Part shown: positions 7,823 through 17,345 of the stretch, in pieces
Numbering within the stretch: position 1 is the stretch's first letter
Layout of the letters: every line of letters begins with the position of its first letter
Origin: Marixanthotalea marina
GTDB taxonomy: Bacteria > Bacteroidota > Bacteroidia > Flavobacteriales > Flavobacteriaceae
Assembly (NCBI GenBank): GCA_018883545.1
Contig: JAHLEH010000001.1
Coordinates: 248,001-312,000 of the forward strand
DNA: 64,000 nt
Direction of reading: 5' to 3'
Notes under the pieces: generated by a model
Told to the model about the DNA's origin: nothing
The model's input: only the letters and a program-made list of their open reading frames with translations
Database searches by the model: none
Translations under genes and position numbers: made by a program

Positions 7823-9071
7823 GATAACCTTATTCACAATATTTTTAGACAATCTGTTTCTGCCCCTTAACTTTGGTTTTGAATTTCGATTAAACTATTT
7901 GGTTTATCTATTGTTTTTATTTTACTACTGTTTTTTTGTTAAAAAAATTAAAATTGATATCAAACTTATTTTTTACATAGGTATAGTTTTTATCATTTTA
8001 TTTCTAGTATCACATATAAAAGAAAGTTCAATAAGTTTATATATTAAGCAGAGCGTATTGATTATATATCATTTGGTTTTTTCATACTTTCTTTTAAATT
8101 CATATGATTTTCGATTTGAAAAAATAATAAAAGACTATTTAGATATTGTAATGGTAATTTGTTTTGTTGCTGTTTTTCAATATGTCTCTTATTTTATCAG
8201 GTTTTCTTATGGGGCTGATTTCAGCTATCTAGGATTTGATATGGGAAATTTAAACCCCAAAACAATAAGAGTACAGGCGTGGTTTCAAGAACCTTCTTTT
8301 TTAGCCTATTCAATTATGCCTGCGGTTTTTATATCATTAGGAAAAATTTTTAAGATAAGTGATTTTATAAGCTATAAGAAAGCTATTGCCGTTTTGATTG
8401 TTCTACTTTTATCCTTTTCTTCAATAGGTTATTTAGGTTTAATAATTAGCTTGTTAATCATTATTTTCAATAAATATTCAATAATAAAAAAGCCTAGGAT
8501 AATGCTTGTTTTGGTTTTGGTTTTTATATTCTCCTCTATATTTTTTTATAACATACCAGACATAAAACTTAGAGTAGATGATACATATCAACTTTTTATG
8601 GATGAGTCTATTACTAAAAAAGACATAGATTCAAAAAACTTAAGTACGTATGCAATATACAGCAACTTTAGAGTTACGAAGGAAGTTGCTTCGCGCAACT
8701 TGTTTTTTGGCACAGGGTTAGGGACTTATGAAGATAATTATAATAAGCACATAAATGAAGTCATCCCTTCATCTACACTAAGAGATAATTATTCTTTAAA
8801 CAAAAAAGACGCAAATAGTTTGTTTTTGAGGTTGTTGTCAGAGGTTGGATTATTTGTTCTGTCTTTGGTTTTATCTTTTTTGTTTTTAAATAAAATTAGT
8901 TATAGCAAAGTGTCTGATAAAAATAAAATCATATGGCTATTTAATAATGGTATTTTTGTTCTTATATTACTTAGATTGATAAGACAAGGCCATTATACTA
9001 TGTTAGGTTTCCTTTTCTTTACATTAATCTTTTATTATACACACAAGTTTTATGTTAAAAGAGTTTCTTAG
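7803..9071 (+). CDS. O-antigen polymerase/ligase-like membrane protein (Wzy candidate 1)
   Basis: A 422-residue protein with about 11 membrane helices. It has the segment VQAWFQEPSFLAYSIMPAVF, which resembles the conserved R/Q-x-x-G/F-x-EPS region of bacterial Wzy polymerases, and NLFFGTGLGTYEDNY before a large periplasmic loop, as in the O-antigen ligase superfamily. It would polymerise or transfer lipid-linked repeat units on the periplasmic face. Overlaps of 20 bp at each end tie it to the operon. Which of the two Wzy/WaaL-like proteins polymerises and which ligates is unresolved. Confidence 0.72.
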   Translation: MKQFVNKITLFTIFLDNLFLPLNFGFEFRLNYLVYLLFLFYYCFFVKKIKIDIKLIFYIGIVFIILFLVSHIKESSISLYIKQSVLIIYHLVFSYFLLNSYDFRFEKIIKDYLDIVMVICFVAVFQYVSYFIRFSYGADFSYLGFDMGNLNPKTIRVQAWFQEPSFLAYSIMPAVFISLGKIFKISDFISYKKAIAVLIVLLLSFSSIGYLGLIISLLIIIFNKYSIIKKPRIMLVLVLVFIFSSIFFYNIPDIKLRVDDTYQLFMDESITKKDIDSKNLSTYAIYSNFRVTKEVASRNLFFGTGLGTYEDNYNKHINEVIPSSTLRDNYSLNKKDANSLFLRLLSEVGLFVLSLVLSFLFLNKISYSKVSDKNKIIWLFNNGIFVLILLRLIRQGHYTMLGFLFFTLIFYYTHKFYVKRVS

Positions 9072-9693
9072 GGTTGTAAAAGCATATTCCTTTATTGGTG
9101 CTATAAGGGTTTTGAAGGATATACTGCTAACAAAGCTTTTTATAGGGAGAAGCTTAAGGAAAATTAGATGGCCGGTTTTGCTCATAAACAGGAAGTTTGT
9201 TTCTTTTGGAAAAGGATTTACTTCAGGTTCAAATTTAAGAATCGAAGTTATAACAAAAGATTATTATAAAGGAGAAATAGTAAATCAAAAAAAGCCTCCT
9301 AGAGTTATTTTAGGAGAGAATATCATGATGAACAATAATGTCCATATAGGATGTGCTTATGGTATAGAAATAGGTGATAATGTATTAGTAGGTAGTAATG
9401 TATTGATTATCGATCATGACCACGGAGAATATTCATATGAAGACGGCAAATCTATATTAATAGCACCTTCAATTCGCCCTATTTATGGAAAAGAAATAAA
9501 GATAGGGGACGATGTTTGGTTGGCGGAGAATGTAGTCGTCTTACCAGGCTCTAGGATAGGTAGAGGGTGTGTTGTAGGCACTATGGCATTAGTAAAAGGT
9601 GATTATCCAGAGTATTCAATGATTGTTGGGAATCCAGGGAAAATTATAAAGCGTTTTAATCTTAAAACTAAAAAATGGGAAAAGTATGAATAA
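9052..9693 (+). CDS. Hexapeptide-repeat acyltransferase
   Basis: The 213-residue protein contains left-handed beta-helix repeats: GENIMMNNNVHIG, YGIEIGDNVLVGSNVLI, KEIKIGDDVWLAENVVVLPG and GRGCVVGTMALVKG, ending with IVGNPGKIIKRF. The DHDHGEYSYED insertion is typical of the WbbJ/maltose O-acetyltransferase group, with the catalytic His within it. It probably O-acetylates a sugar of the polysaccharide using acetyl-CoA. It overlaps the preceding gene by 20 bp and the next by 8 bp. Confidence 0.9.
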   Translation: MLKEFLRVVKAYSFIGAIRVLKDILLTKLFIGRSLRKIRWPVLLINRKFVSFGKGFTSGSNLRIEVITKDYYKGEIVNQKKPPRVILGENIMMNNNVHIGCAYGIEIGDNVLVGSNVLIIDHDHGEYSYEDGKSILIAPSIRPIYGKEIKIGDDVWLAENVVVLPGSRIGRGCVVGTMALVKGDYPEYSMIVGNPGKIIKRFNLKTKKWEKYE

Positions 9694-10789
9694 AATAATT
9701 GTTATTTCTGCAATAAATTTTACTTCAGGAGGGCCTCTTTCTATATTAAAAGATTGTTTAAATGAGCTTTCAATAAATTACGCAAATGAATTTAAGGTAA
9801 TAGCTTTGGTAAATAAGAAATCTTTGTTAAAAATTAACAATATTGAATTTATCGAGTTCCCATTATCAAAAAAGTCATGGTTTTTCAGATTGTTTTATGA
9901 ATATATTTATTTTTGGTTTTTTTCAATTAAAGTAAAGCCTAACTATTGGCTTTCACTACATGATATCACTCCAAATGTCCGATGCCATAAGCAATTTGTT
10001 TATTGTCATAATCCAGCCCCATTTAATAAGGTTAAAATAAAAGACTTTTTTTTGAGTCCAAAAGTTTATTTGTTCACAAATTTTTATAAGTTTTTGTATA
10101 AAATCAACATAAGAAAAAACAACTATGTAATTGTTCAGCAAGATTGGATTAGGAAGGCATTTAATAAGGCATGGAATCTAAACAACATTTTAGTAGCCTA
10201 TCCTGATATAAATACAAAAACGAACTGTAATTTGAGGACTTACATTAATAGTTCAAAAAAAAACAATATCAATTTTTTCTACCCAAGTTTTCCGAGACCA
10301 TTTAAAAATTTTGAAATTATTTGTGAAGCTTATGCATCTATGCCTGATTACTACAGAAAAAGGTCTAAGGTTTACTTAACTATTAACAAAAATCTAAACA
10401 AATATTCAAAAAAAATAGTTGAGAACTTTGAAAATACTAAAGGAATTAATTTTGTTGGGATATTAAATAGAAGCGAAGTGTTTGATTACTACAATAATTC
10501 TGATTGTTTAATATTTCCATCAAAACTTGAAACTTGGGGTTTGCCAATAACTGAATTTAAGCCAACAAAAAAACCTATATTATTAGCTAAAGAGCCATAT
10601 GCGATAGAAACCTTGGGTAATTATGAAAAAGTGGCTTTTTTTAATTCAAATAATAGCGAAAAGTTAAAAAAATTAATGATGTCTTTTATAGACGGTTCAA
10701 TTGTTTATCAAGGAAATAGTGCGGTTAAAGTGGAAGAACCATTTACAGAAGGATGGCAAATGCTTTTTGATAAAATATTGCAAGCATGA
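9686..10789 (+). CDS. Family 4 glycosyltransferase (GT-B fold)
   Basis: The 367-residue protein starts with IIVISAINFTSGGPLSILKD, the GG-x-x-x nucleotide-sugar loop of GT4 enzymes. In the C-terminal domain it has NSDCLIFPSKLETWGLPITEF, which is the E-x7-E signature. No membrane segments are seen. It acts at the cytoplasmic face to extend the lipid-linked oligosaccharide. The donor sugar is not predictable. It overlaps the upstream gene by 8 bp and the downstream gene by 4 bp (ATGA). Confidence 0.88.
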   Translation: MNKIIVISAINFTSGGPLSILKDCLNELSINYANEFKVIALVNKKSLLKINNIEFIEFPLSKKSWFFRLFYEYIYFWFFSIKVKPNYWLSLHDITPNVRCHKQFVYCHNPAPFNKVKIKDFFLSPKVYLFTNFYKFLYKINIRKNNYVIVQQDWIRKAFNKAWNLNNILVAYPDINTKTNCNLRTYINSSKKNNINFFYPSFPRPFKNFEIICEAYASMPDYYRKRSKVYLTINKNLNKYSKKIVENFENTKGINFVGILNRSEVFDYYNNSDCLIFPSKLETWGLPITEFKPTKKPILLAKEPYAIETLGNYEKVAFFNSNNSEKLKKLMMSFIDGSIVYQGNSAVKVEEPFTEGWQMLFDKILQA

Positions 10790-12078
10790 TAAACCCTTTT
10801 CTAAAATTTAATACAAGTATAATTCTGCTTGCTTTAGTTAGTTTGTTTCCTATTCTTAAGATTAATTATAATTCTTACACAATCTTATGTTTATTTGTTT
10901 TTTGTCTTTATAATGGTCTTAAAACAAAAAAAAATAGGATTAAAATATTAAAAAGATTTAAAAAATATAGAAAACCCCTTTTGGTTTCGGTCTTAACTTT
11001 TTTTTTGCTTGCTTTAAGTTTAATCTATACTAACGATATAAATACAGGCTTAAAGTCTTTACAGCATATTCTTGCATTATTAATTTTTCCTGTTGTGTGT
11101 TTTTTGTTTATTGAAAGAATAAATGATGATGAGCTTGGTTTTTTGTTAAGTGTTTTTGTTTTAGCATGTTTGTTTCAACTAATCTACATTCATTTTAATT
11201 TTTTCAATCAAGGCTTATATAAAAATTTAAGAGAAGCTAAATTTTACGACTTACCTTTTAGAGTAAGCATATTAAGTTTAAAGTACCAACCCTTACATCC
11301 AACATATATCTCAATATGGTATAGTTTATCAATTGCTATTTTACTCAAAAAAATCCCAAAAAATATAAATACATTTAATAAAAAATTAAAATTTTTAAGT
11401 TTTATAATATTAATATCAGCATTCATTTTTACTATTATAATTTTATCTTCAAGAGCTGGAATTGTTTCTCTTATAATTGTATTTGCAACCTACTTTATCG
11501 TGTTTTTTTCAAAAAAAACTAGATTTATTTTATTTATGTTTTTTTTGACTACTTTGTTGCTTTTATTTAAAAACATTTCTTTTGTGTCTGCTAGGTTTAT
11601 TGAAGAGTTTAAAAAAACAGAACTTTTACCTCCAGAAGGAAAAAGACATAATTCAATTAATATTAGGGTAGGAATATACAAATGTGCTGTTAAAATAATA
11701 AAAGAAAACCCACTTTTGGGAGTTGGTGTTGGAGACACACAGGATAAGCTTGACTCATGTTATGAATCTTATAATACTGACGCATATAGTTTAAAAACAT
11801 ATAATTCACATAATTATTATTTTCATATAGTTTTATCTTGTGGGTTAATTGGTTTTGTTTTTTTTATTTACTCATTTGTGTTTTTCTTTAAAATAGTGTA
11901 TAGCAATAATAGTTTTGTTTATTTAAGTCTATTGCTTATGATGATTACAGTAATGTTTTTTGAAAATTTCTTAAGTAGAAACCACGGGGTAATCTTTTTT
12001 TCTTTAATGAATACGCTTTTTATAAAATTTTTATATGACAAGGATAGTGTTAACAGGTGCAATTGTACTGTACAATAA
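10786..12078 (+). CDS. O-antigen ligase-family protein (Wzy/WaaL candidate 2)
   Basis: A 430-residue polytopic membrane protein with about 11-12 helices. It has PLHPTYISIWYSLSIAI, the short ILSSRAGIVSLI segment, and NPLLGVGVGDTQDKL next to a large periplasmic loop; together these define the Wzy_C / O-antigen ligase family. It is the second such protein in this locus. One could be the polymerase and the other a ligase, or they could serve different linkages. It overlaps the next gene by 44 bp. Confidence 0.85.
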   Translation: MINPFLKFNTSIILLALVSLFPILKINYNSYTILCLFVFCLYNGLKTKKNRIKILKRFKKYRKPLLVSVLTFFLLALSLIYTNDINTGLKSLQHILALLIFPVVCFLFIERINDDELGFLLSVFVLACLFQLIYIHFNFFNQGLYKNLREAKFYDLPFRVSILSLKYQPLHPTYISIWYSLSIAILLKKIPKNINTFNKKLKFLSFIILISAFIFTIIILSSRAGIVSLIIVFATYFIVFFSKKTRFILFMFFLTTLLLLFKNISFVSARFIEEFKKTELLPPEGKRHNSINIRVGIYKCAVKIIKENPLLGVGVGDTQDKLDSCYESYNTDAYSLKTYNSHNYYFHIVLSCGLIGFVFFIYSFVFFFKIVYSNNSFVYLSLLLMMITVMFFENFLSRNHGVIFFSLMNTLFIKFLYDKDSVNRCNCTVQ

Positions 12079-12805
12079 TGATGAAAACAAATTAAAGAAT
12101 GCCATTAAAAGTTTTCTTGATACACCTATAAACAAGAAGCTTTACTTAATAGATAATTCAGAAACAAATAAATTAAAAAACATTTATCAGTCTGAAGAAA
12201 TAACTTATATTCATACGGGGAAAAACTTAGGTTTTGGAAAAGCCCATAACTTAGTTTTGAATGAAATATCAAATAAATCGAAATACCATCTTGTTTTAAA
12301 TCCAGATGTTTATTTTGAAAAAGACATAATACCTCTACTAATAGAACATTTATTAAATAAACCAGAAACAGGTATTATAGTTCCTAAGATATTGTATCCA
12401 AATGGAGAATACCAACATTCTGTTCGCAGGTTTCCCAAAATATATGATTTCTTTATAAGGAGAATACCTTTGTTCAAAAATCTATTTGAAAAAAGTTTTA
12501 ACAACTTAAACTATTTAAATATTATTAACAAAGAACCAATAAACGTTCAAGCTGTTTCTGGATGTTTTCAATTATTTAGAACGGATACTTTTATTAAAAT
12601 CAACGGATTTGACACCAGATATTTTATGTATATGGAAGATATTGATGTTTGTAGAAAAGTTAAGGGTATAAATAAATTTGTTACTTATGTTCCAGAAGTT
12701 GTAGCCTATCACCATTCTGAATATGGCTCAAAAAAATCAATAAAGCTTTTATTAATTCATTTTAAATCAATATTTATGTATTTTCTAAAGTGGAAGTTCA
12801 ATTAA
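12035..12805 (+). CDS. Family 2 glycosyltransferase (rhamnosyltransferase-like)
   Basis: The 256-residue protein has LTGAIVLYNND, LIDNSETNKL, LNPDVYFEKDIIPLL and YFMYMEDIDVCRKVKG, the WbbL-like GT2 pattern. The ATG at 12035 gives a 44-bp overlap with the previous gene. A GTG at 12047 would place the start right before the first beta strand and is an alternative. It is the last gene of the tightly overlapping block; about 230 bp without a gene follow. Confidence 0.88.
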   Translation: MTRIVLTGAIVLYNNDENKLKNAIKSFLDTPINKKLYLIDNSETNKLKNIYQSEEITYIHTGKNLGFGKAHNLVLNEISNKSKYHLVLNPDVYFEKDIIPLLIEHLLNKPETGIIVPKILYPNGEYQHSVRRFPKIYDFFIRRIPLFKNLFEKSFNNLNYLNIINKEPINVQAVSGCFQLFRTDTFIKINGFDTRYFMYMEDIDVCRKVKGINKFVTYVPEVVAYHHSEYGSKKSIKLLLIHFKSIFMYFLKWKFN

Positions 12806-13012
12806 ATAACAAATTTGATTTAAATATTTACAAATATGTTTTTGATTTTTCTAAAAGTTAGGTTTTATCATCTCTCTTGTAAAGATGGAATATATTATTG
12901 ACTTTTTTATGTTATGAAGAAAAGTTAATCTAAAGTTTTTTAAAGAGCCGTGTTAGCTTAATAACTATTAGAAAATAATAAATAAGTAAGCTCGATTTAT
13001 ATATTAAATTGG

Positions 13013-13020
13013 TACTTTTG
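13013..13020 (+). promoter_or_regulatory. Bacteroidota -7 box upstream of the WecA-like gene
   Basis: TACTTTTG matches TAnnTTTG and ends 15 bp before the GTG start at 13036. No good -33 TTTG is seen at the usual spacing. The rest of 12806-13012 is AT-rich and shows no ORF or clear terminator. The box suggests that the initiating transferase gene has its own promoter. Confidence 0.5.
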
Positions 13021-13035
13021 AAAAAAAAATAAATA

Positions 13036-14178
13036 GTGGCAATTTATTTTCCAATACTTTTTTTTGCGGGTGCCTACCTACTAACTTACTTCACTATCCC
13101 TAAAATAATTAGATTAGTTGAGTATAAAAAATTGATGGATGATCCTAACAGTAGAAGTTCCCATTCAGAGTCAACACCAACATTTGGAGGGCTTTCTTTT
13201 TTTTACACACTAATTCTTGCTCTTTTTTTTCTAAAAAATTGGGGAGAAAATAGTGAAGCTATACATTTAGTTCCTGGATTAACAATTTTGTTTATCATTG
13301 GTTTAAAAGATGATATCTCAGTTTTATCACCCCGTGCCAAAATAATTGCCCAGTTAGTTTCTGCTTTATTCGTTTTGAGTAACGAAGGGTTTATAATATA
13401 TTCTTTAAATGGCTTTTTTGGCATTTATGATATTCCAATATATGCTTATTACATCGTGGGAGCATTCATTATACTGACTATTATAAATGCATATAATTTA
13501 ATTGATGGTATAGATGGGCTCGCAGCAATTGTGGGTATCGTAATTCTTATAATATATGCCACAATCTTTTATATTACAAAAGAGTATTTTTTTGCTTTAT
13601 TGTGTTTGACTTTAAACGGATGCTTAATTGCTTTTTTGAAGTATAATTTATCAGACACAAAGGAAAAAATATTTATGGGGGATACAGGGTCTTTAATAGT
13701 AGGCTTTGTTATAAGCGTATTGACACTTAAATTTTTGGCACTATCCCCAGAAAAATATGATAGCCTTCCTTTTTTAATAGAAAATATCCCGTTAATAGCA
13801 ATAAGTATATTAATAGTTCCTCTGTTTGATACTGCCAGAATTTTTGCAGTAAGATTGGCCAATAAAAGAAGCCCCTTTTCACCAGACAGAAACCATACAC
13901 ATCATATAATGATAGATTATTTTAAAATATCACACCAAAAGGCCAGTTTTATTATTGGAGGATTTAATTTAATTTTTGTTTATCTAATCCTCATTTTAGG
14001 AAGTGCCTCTTATAATTTTTGGCTTACAACAACTTTAGTTATTACTGTAATTGTTTTAGGGTATTTTTTTTACAGATTTGATTACAGTTTTTCAAACATC
14101 AAAAAGAAAATATGGTTTAAGAAAAAAATAGAGAAGGTAAAAGATAAGGGTAAGAAGATGGTTAAAAAGAAAAAATGA
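13036..14178 (+). CDS. Undecaprenyl-phosphate sugar-1-phosphate transferase (WecA/MraY family)
   Basis: The 380-residue protein has about 10 membrane helices. Conserved motifs are [43 protein letters not shown] and DRNHTHH, which are the catalytic and metal-binding motifs of the WecA/TagO group. It would start repeat-unit synthesis by moving a HexNAc-1-phosphate from UDP-sugar to undecaprenyl phosphate. The start is GTG. The C-terminal 30 residues are highly basic (repeated KKK). It overlaps the next gene by 4 bp (ATGA). Confidence 0.92.
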   Translation: MAIYFPILFFAGAYLLTYFTIPKIIRLVEYKKLMDDPNSRSSHSESTPTFGGLSFFYTLILALFFLKNWGENSEAIHLVPGLTILFIIGLKDDISVLSPRAKIIAQLVSALFVLSNEGFIIYSLNGFFGIYDIPIYAYYIVGAFIILTIINAYNLIDGIDGLAAIVGIVILIIYATIFYITKEYFFALLCLTLNGCLIAFLKYNLSDTKEKIFMGDTGSLIVGFVISVLTLKFLALSPEKYDSLPFLIENIPLIAISILIVPLFDTARIFAVRLANKRSPFSPDRNHTHHIMIDYFKISHQKASFIIGGFNLIFVYLILILGSASYNFWLTTTLVITVIVLGYFFYRFDYSFSNIKKKIWFKKKIEKVKDKGKKMVKKKK

Positions 14179-15161
14179 AGAAAGTTCTAATAACAGGTGC
14201 AGCGGGTTTTTTAGGCTCCCATTTATGCGATAAGTTCCTAAATGAGGGCTTTTATGTTATTGGAATGGACAATTTTATTACGGGCGATAAAAAGAACTTA
14301 AAGCATTTAGAAAATCATCCCCATTTTGAGTTTATCGAGCACGATGTTACAAAGTTTGTTGAGATTAAAGGGCATTTGGATTACATTCTCCATTTTGCCT
14401 CGCCAGCAAGCCCGATAGACTATCTTAAAATACCCATACAGACCCTTAAAGTGGGCTCTTTGGGCACCCATAACCTTTTGGGGGTGGCAAAGGCTAAAAA
14501 TGCACGTATATTAATTGCTTCCACTTCAGAAGTATATGGAGACCCTTTAGTGCACCCACAATCGGAAGATTACTATGGCAATGTGAATACCATTGGGCCT
14601 CGAGGTGTTTACGATGAGGCCAAGCGTTTTCAAGAATCGCTTACCATGGCCTACCATCGGTTTCATGGCCTTGAGACCCGAATTGTGCGTATTTTTAATA
14701 CCTATGGACCTAGAATGCGATTGAATGATGGACGTGTCATTCCTGCGTTTATGGGTCAGGCACTCAGAGGAGAGGATTTAACCGTGTTTGGTGATGGCCT
14801 GCAAACACGTTCTTTTTGTTATGTAGATGACCAAGTGAAAGGCATTTACCGTTTGTTAATGAGCAATTACGTATATCCAGTAAATATTGGAAACCCACAC
14901 GAGATTACGATTAAATCCTTCGCCGAGGAGATTATAAGGTTAACAGGTACAAAAACAAAAATAGTTTATAAAGAACTACCAGTTAATGATCCCTTGCAGC
15001 GGCAACCAGATATCAGTCTAGCAAAAAAACTGTTACATTGGGAACCAAAAATAGGGAGGGAAGAAGGCATGAAAAAAACCTTCGATTTTTTTAAGTCCTT
15101 GTCTAAAGAAGAACTGTATAAAAGTGAACATAAAGATTTCTCAAGGTATATTAATAATTAA
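14175..15161 (+). CDS. UDP-glucuronate decarboxylase (UDP-xylose synthase)
   Basis: A 328-residue extended SDR enzyme. It has the NAD-binding [10 protein letters not shown] at residues 7-16, [26 protein letters not shown], the catalytic YDEAKR with the preceding Ser in [18 protein letters not shown] and RSFCYVDD. These blocks identify UXS rather than a 4-epimerase or dTDP-glucose dehydratase. It converts UDP-glucuronate to UDP-xylose. Its codons are visibly less AT-rich than those of the glycosyltransferase block upstream, so it may have a separate history. Confidence 0.9.
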   Translation: MKKVLITGAAGFLGSHLCDKFLNEGFYVIGMDNFITGDKKNLKHLENHPHFEFIEHDVTKFVEIKGHLDYILHFASPASPIDYLKIPIQTLKVGSLGTHNLLGVAKAKNARILIASTSEVYGDPLVHPQSEDYYGNVNTIGPRGVYDEAKRFQESLTMAYHRFHGLETRIVRIFNTYGPRMRLNDGRVIPAFMGQALRGEDLTVFGDGLQTRSFCYVDDQVKGIYRLLMSNYVYPVNIGNPHEITIKSFAEEIIRLTGTKTKIVYKELPVNDPLQRQPDISLAKKLLHWEPKIGREEGMKKTFDFFKSLSKEELYKSEHKDFSRYINN

Positions 15162-15190
15162 ACACATATCTAAAAAAAGTCGCACTGTTA

Positions 15191-15967
15191 ATGAATTCTC
15201 TCGTTTCGATTATAACCCCTATGTATAATTCTGAAGCTTTTATTTCAGAAACCATTAAAAGTGTTATAAACCAAACCTACACCAATTGGGAATTGTTATT
15301 GATTGATGATGGCTCGTTAGATATAACTATTCAAGTTGTTACCCCTTTTTTGGAAGAATATCCCAACATAAAACTTATTCAGAATAAAGAAAACTTAGGT
15401 GCTGCCATTTCCAGAAATAAAGGTATTCAGGCTGCTAAAGGCGATTATATCGCTTTTTTGGACGCAGATGACATGTGGAAATCTAAGAAGTTGGAAAAGC
15501 AAATTGCTTTTATGGAAACCAATAATTGTGACATGTGTTTTAGCAGTTATGATTTAATAAACGAAAGAGGGGAGCCACTAAATAAAATGATTAAGGCTTT
15601 AAAAGCTCTCTCTTACCATAAACTTTTAAAGAGCAATTATGTCGGTAATTTAACAGGCATTTATAATGTCAAAGTATTGGGGAAAATTACATCGCCTGAT
15701 TTAATGAAACGCCAAGATTGGTTGTTATGGTTAAAAGTTCTTGAAAAATCTAGTAAACCGGCTTTCGGTATTCAAGAACCTTTAGCGTATTACCGCGTTA
15801 GAAAAGATTCCTTGTCATCGAACAAATGGGATTTATTAAAGTATAATTATTGGGTTTATAAAAAAGGGTTGGGGTTTTCAACATTAACATCTGTTTACCG
15901 AATGCTCATTTTTCTAATTGAACATGTCTTTGTAAAATCTAGACAGGTTGTTATAAGTAAGATGTAA
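15191..15967 (+). CDS. Family 2 glycosyltransferase
   Basis: The 258-residue protein has LVSIITPMYNSEAFISETIKSV, LLLIDDGSLD, GAAISRNKGIQAAKGDYIAFLDADDMW and MKRQDWLLWLKVLE. This is the classical GT2 arrangement with a DADD metal motif, close to the capsule/colanic acid WcaA-like group. It lies 29 bp after the UDP-xylose synthase gene and may use its product. Its last 17 bp overlap the convergent CapK-like gene. Confidence 0.9.
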   Translation: MNSLVSIITPMYNSEAFISETIKSVINQTYTNWELLLIDDGSLDITIQVVTPFLEEYPNIKLIQNKENLGAAISRNKGIQAAKGDYIAFLDADDMWKSKKLEKQIAFMETNNCDMCFSSYDLINERGEPLNKMIKALKALSYHKLLKSNYVGNLTGIYNVKVLGKITSPDLMKRQDWLLWLKVLEKSSKPAFGIQEPLAYYRVRKDSLSSNKWDLLKYNYWVYKKGLGFSTLTSVYRMLIFLIEHVFVKSRQVVISKM

Positions 15968-17258
15968 ACTGTTTTAATTTCCCTCTATTACTTCGGTCCA
16001 GTTGCTCTTTATGTTCAAATAAAATGGTTAAACTAGATTCTAAATAGGTTTCAACAGCTTTGATTATCTTTTCTTTTTTAGTTTCAGTAAGTTTTTGATT
16101 GCTGGTATAGCTAATTTTAAAAGTATCTATTTTAAGTTGTTCTATAATAAATTCCTTAACGTTGGCTGTATCTTCTATAACTATTTTGGTCACATAGTAA
16201 AAGGTTAGTCCTGCCGCTTTTTTTCCGCTGGGCAGTAACACGACATCGTTGGTTCTCCCTGTTAGTTTTTCAAGTATCGGGTTTTTGAAAGTGCTTTTTC
16301 CAGATAGTTTTCCAACATCGCCCAAATCGTAACGAATAAAAGGATGTGCTTTGTTATATAGAGAGGTGATTACCACCCGACCTTCTTCACCATGAGGTAA
16401 AACAGTATTATCGGCATCCAGAATTTCAACATATAGATCACTAGTATTTACAACCCATTCATGTTGTTGGTTTTCAAAAGCAATGAGCCCCAATTCAGCA
16501 GCACCATATTCATTAATAATAGGAACTCCCAAAGTGTTTTCCAATAATTTTTTATCATCCTCAAAAAGCATTTCGGAAGTTACGATACAGATTTTTAGTG
16601 ATGGGCAAACATCAGCTAAAACAATATTTTTCCGATGCAAAAACTTAGCAAACTGTACAATGGCGTTGGTATAGCCATTCATGTATTCAAAGTTGGTGGA
16701 TTTAAATTTGTTGAGGTTTTTCTCTAGTTGCTCATCACTTAAGTCAAATACCGAAAAGCGATAACGATTGTTTAAAAAATCTTTAAGTCGTTCTTTATAA
16801 TAGCCTGTTTTATTTAAAGGAATACCATAAAAACGGGCTTGTTTTGATGTGGCGGCATTTATGTCGTGCCAATTGTAATAGTCCATAATTTTTGCCCAAG
16901 TTAAAGCATGGCAAAATTTGTCTTTGGCAAAAATAAAAGGGTCGCCCGAAGAACCAGACGTTTTGTGAAGATGAACATTTTTTTTAGAAAATCCTTCTGA
17001 TAATCTATTGGACAAGGGTTGCTGTAAATCGCGTTTGGTCATCACAGGAATGCTGCTCCAATCTGTGATATCTATATTTTTAGCGAAATTTTTGTAGAAC
17101 GGATTGTGTTTTAAGTGATAGTCAACAATTTCCCGCCTTTTAGCTTTAATGTAGTTGTTATATTCCTCTTTATTTTGGTTTTGGATTTGTTTAAGAAGCT
17201 TCGTTGCTTCCTCAATGGGAAAGCCATTTAACTTTAAAGAGAGATTGAATAAGTTCAC
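15951..17258 (-). CDS. Phenylacetate-CoA ligase-like adenylate-forming protein (CapK/PaaK family)
   Basis: The 435-residue protein has KTSGSSGDPFIF (the P-loop-like nucleotide motif), NEYGAAELGLIAFE, and YDLGDVGKLSG with a C-terminal LTGRTNDVV segment, all typical of the PaaK/CapK family. Such proteins are common in capsule loci with unclear roles; phenylacetate catabolism is unlikely here because no paa genes are nearby. The start is GTG at 17258, directly next to a TAGCTTTG -7 box, so the mRNA may be almost leaderless. It is convergent with the last glycosyltransferase and divergent from purD. Confidence 0.85.
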   Translation of the reverse strand: MNLFNLSLKLNGFPIEEATKLLKQIQNQNKEEYNNYIKAKRREIVDYHLKHNPFYKNFAKNIDITDWSSIPVMTKRDLQQPLSNRLSEGFSKKNVHLHKTSGSSGDPFIFAKDKFCHALTWAKIMDYYNWHDINAATSKQARFYGIPLNKTGYYKERLKDFLNNRYRFSVFDLSDEQLEKNLNKFKSTNFEYMNGYTNAIVQFAKFLHRKNIVLADVCPSLKICIVTSEMLFEDDKKLLENTLGVPIINEYGAAELGLIAFENQQHEWVVNTSDLYVEILDADNTVLPHGEEGRVVITSLYNKAHPFIRYDLGDVGKLSGKSTFKNPILEKLTGRTNDVVLLPSGKKAAGLTFYYVTKIVIEDTANVKEFIIEQLKIDTFKISYTSNQKLTETKKEKIIKAVETYLESSLTILFEHKEQLDRSNRGKLKQFTSYL

Positions 17259-17259
17259 G

Positions 17260-17267
17260 CAAAGCTA
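17260..17267 (-). promoter_or_regulatory. -7 box of the CapK-like gene
   Basis: On the minus strand the sequence reads TAGCTTTG (TAnnTTTG). It ends two bases before the GTG start codon, so transcription would begin at or next to the start codon. Confidence 0.4.
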
Positions 17268-17316
17268 ATTTTTGTAAAGTAACTAAAAAATATTCGTGAT
17301 TTCGAACCATTAATTT

Positions 17317-17324
17317 TATTTTTG
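17317..17324 (+). promoter_or_regulatory. -7 box of purD
   Basis: TATTTTTG matches TAnnTTTG and lies 21 bp before the purD ATG, a spacing like that at other genes of this window. It supports the ATG at 17346 rather than a TTG at 17322, which overlaps the box. Confidence 0.6.
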
Positions 17325-17345
17325 CACGACACAAAATTAAACACA

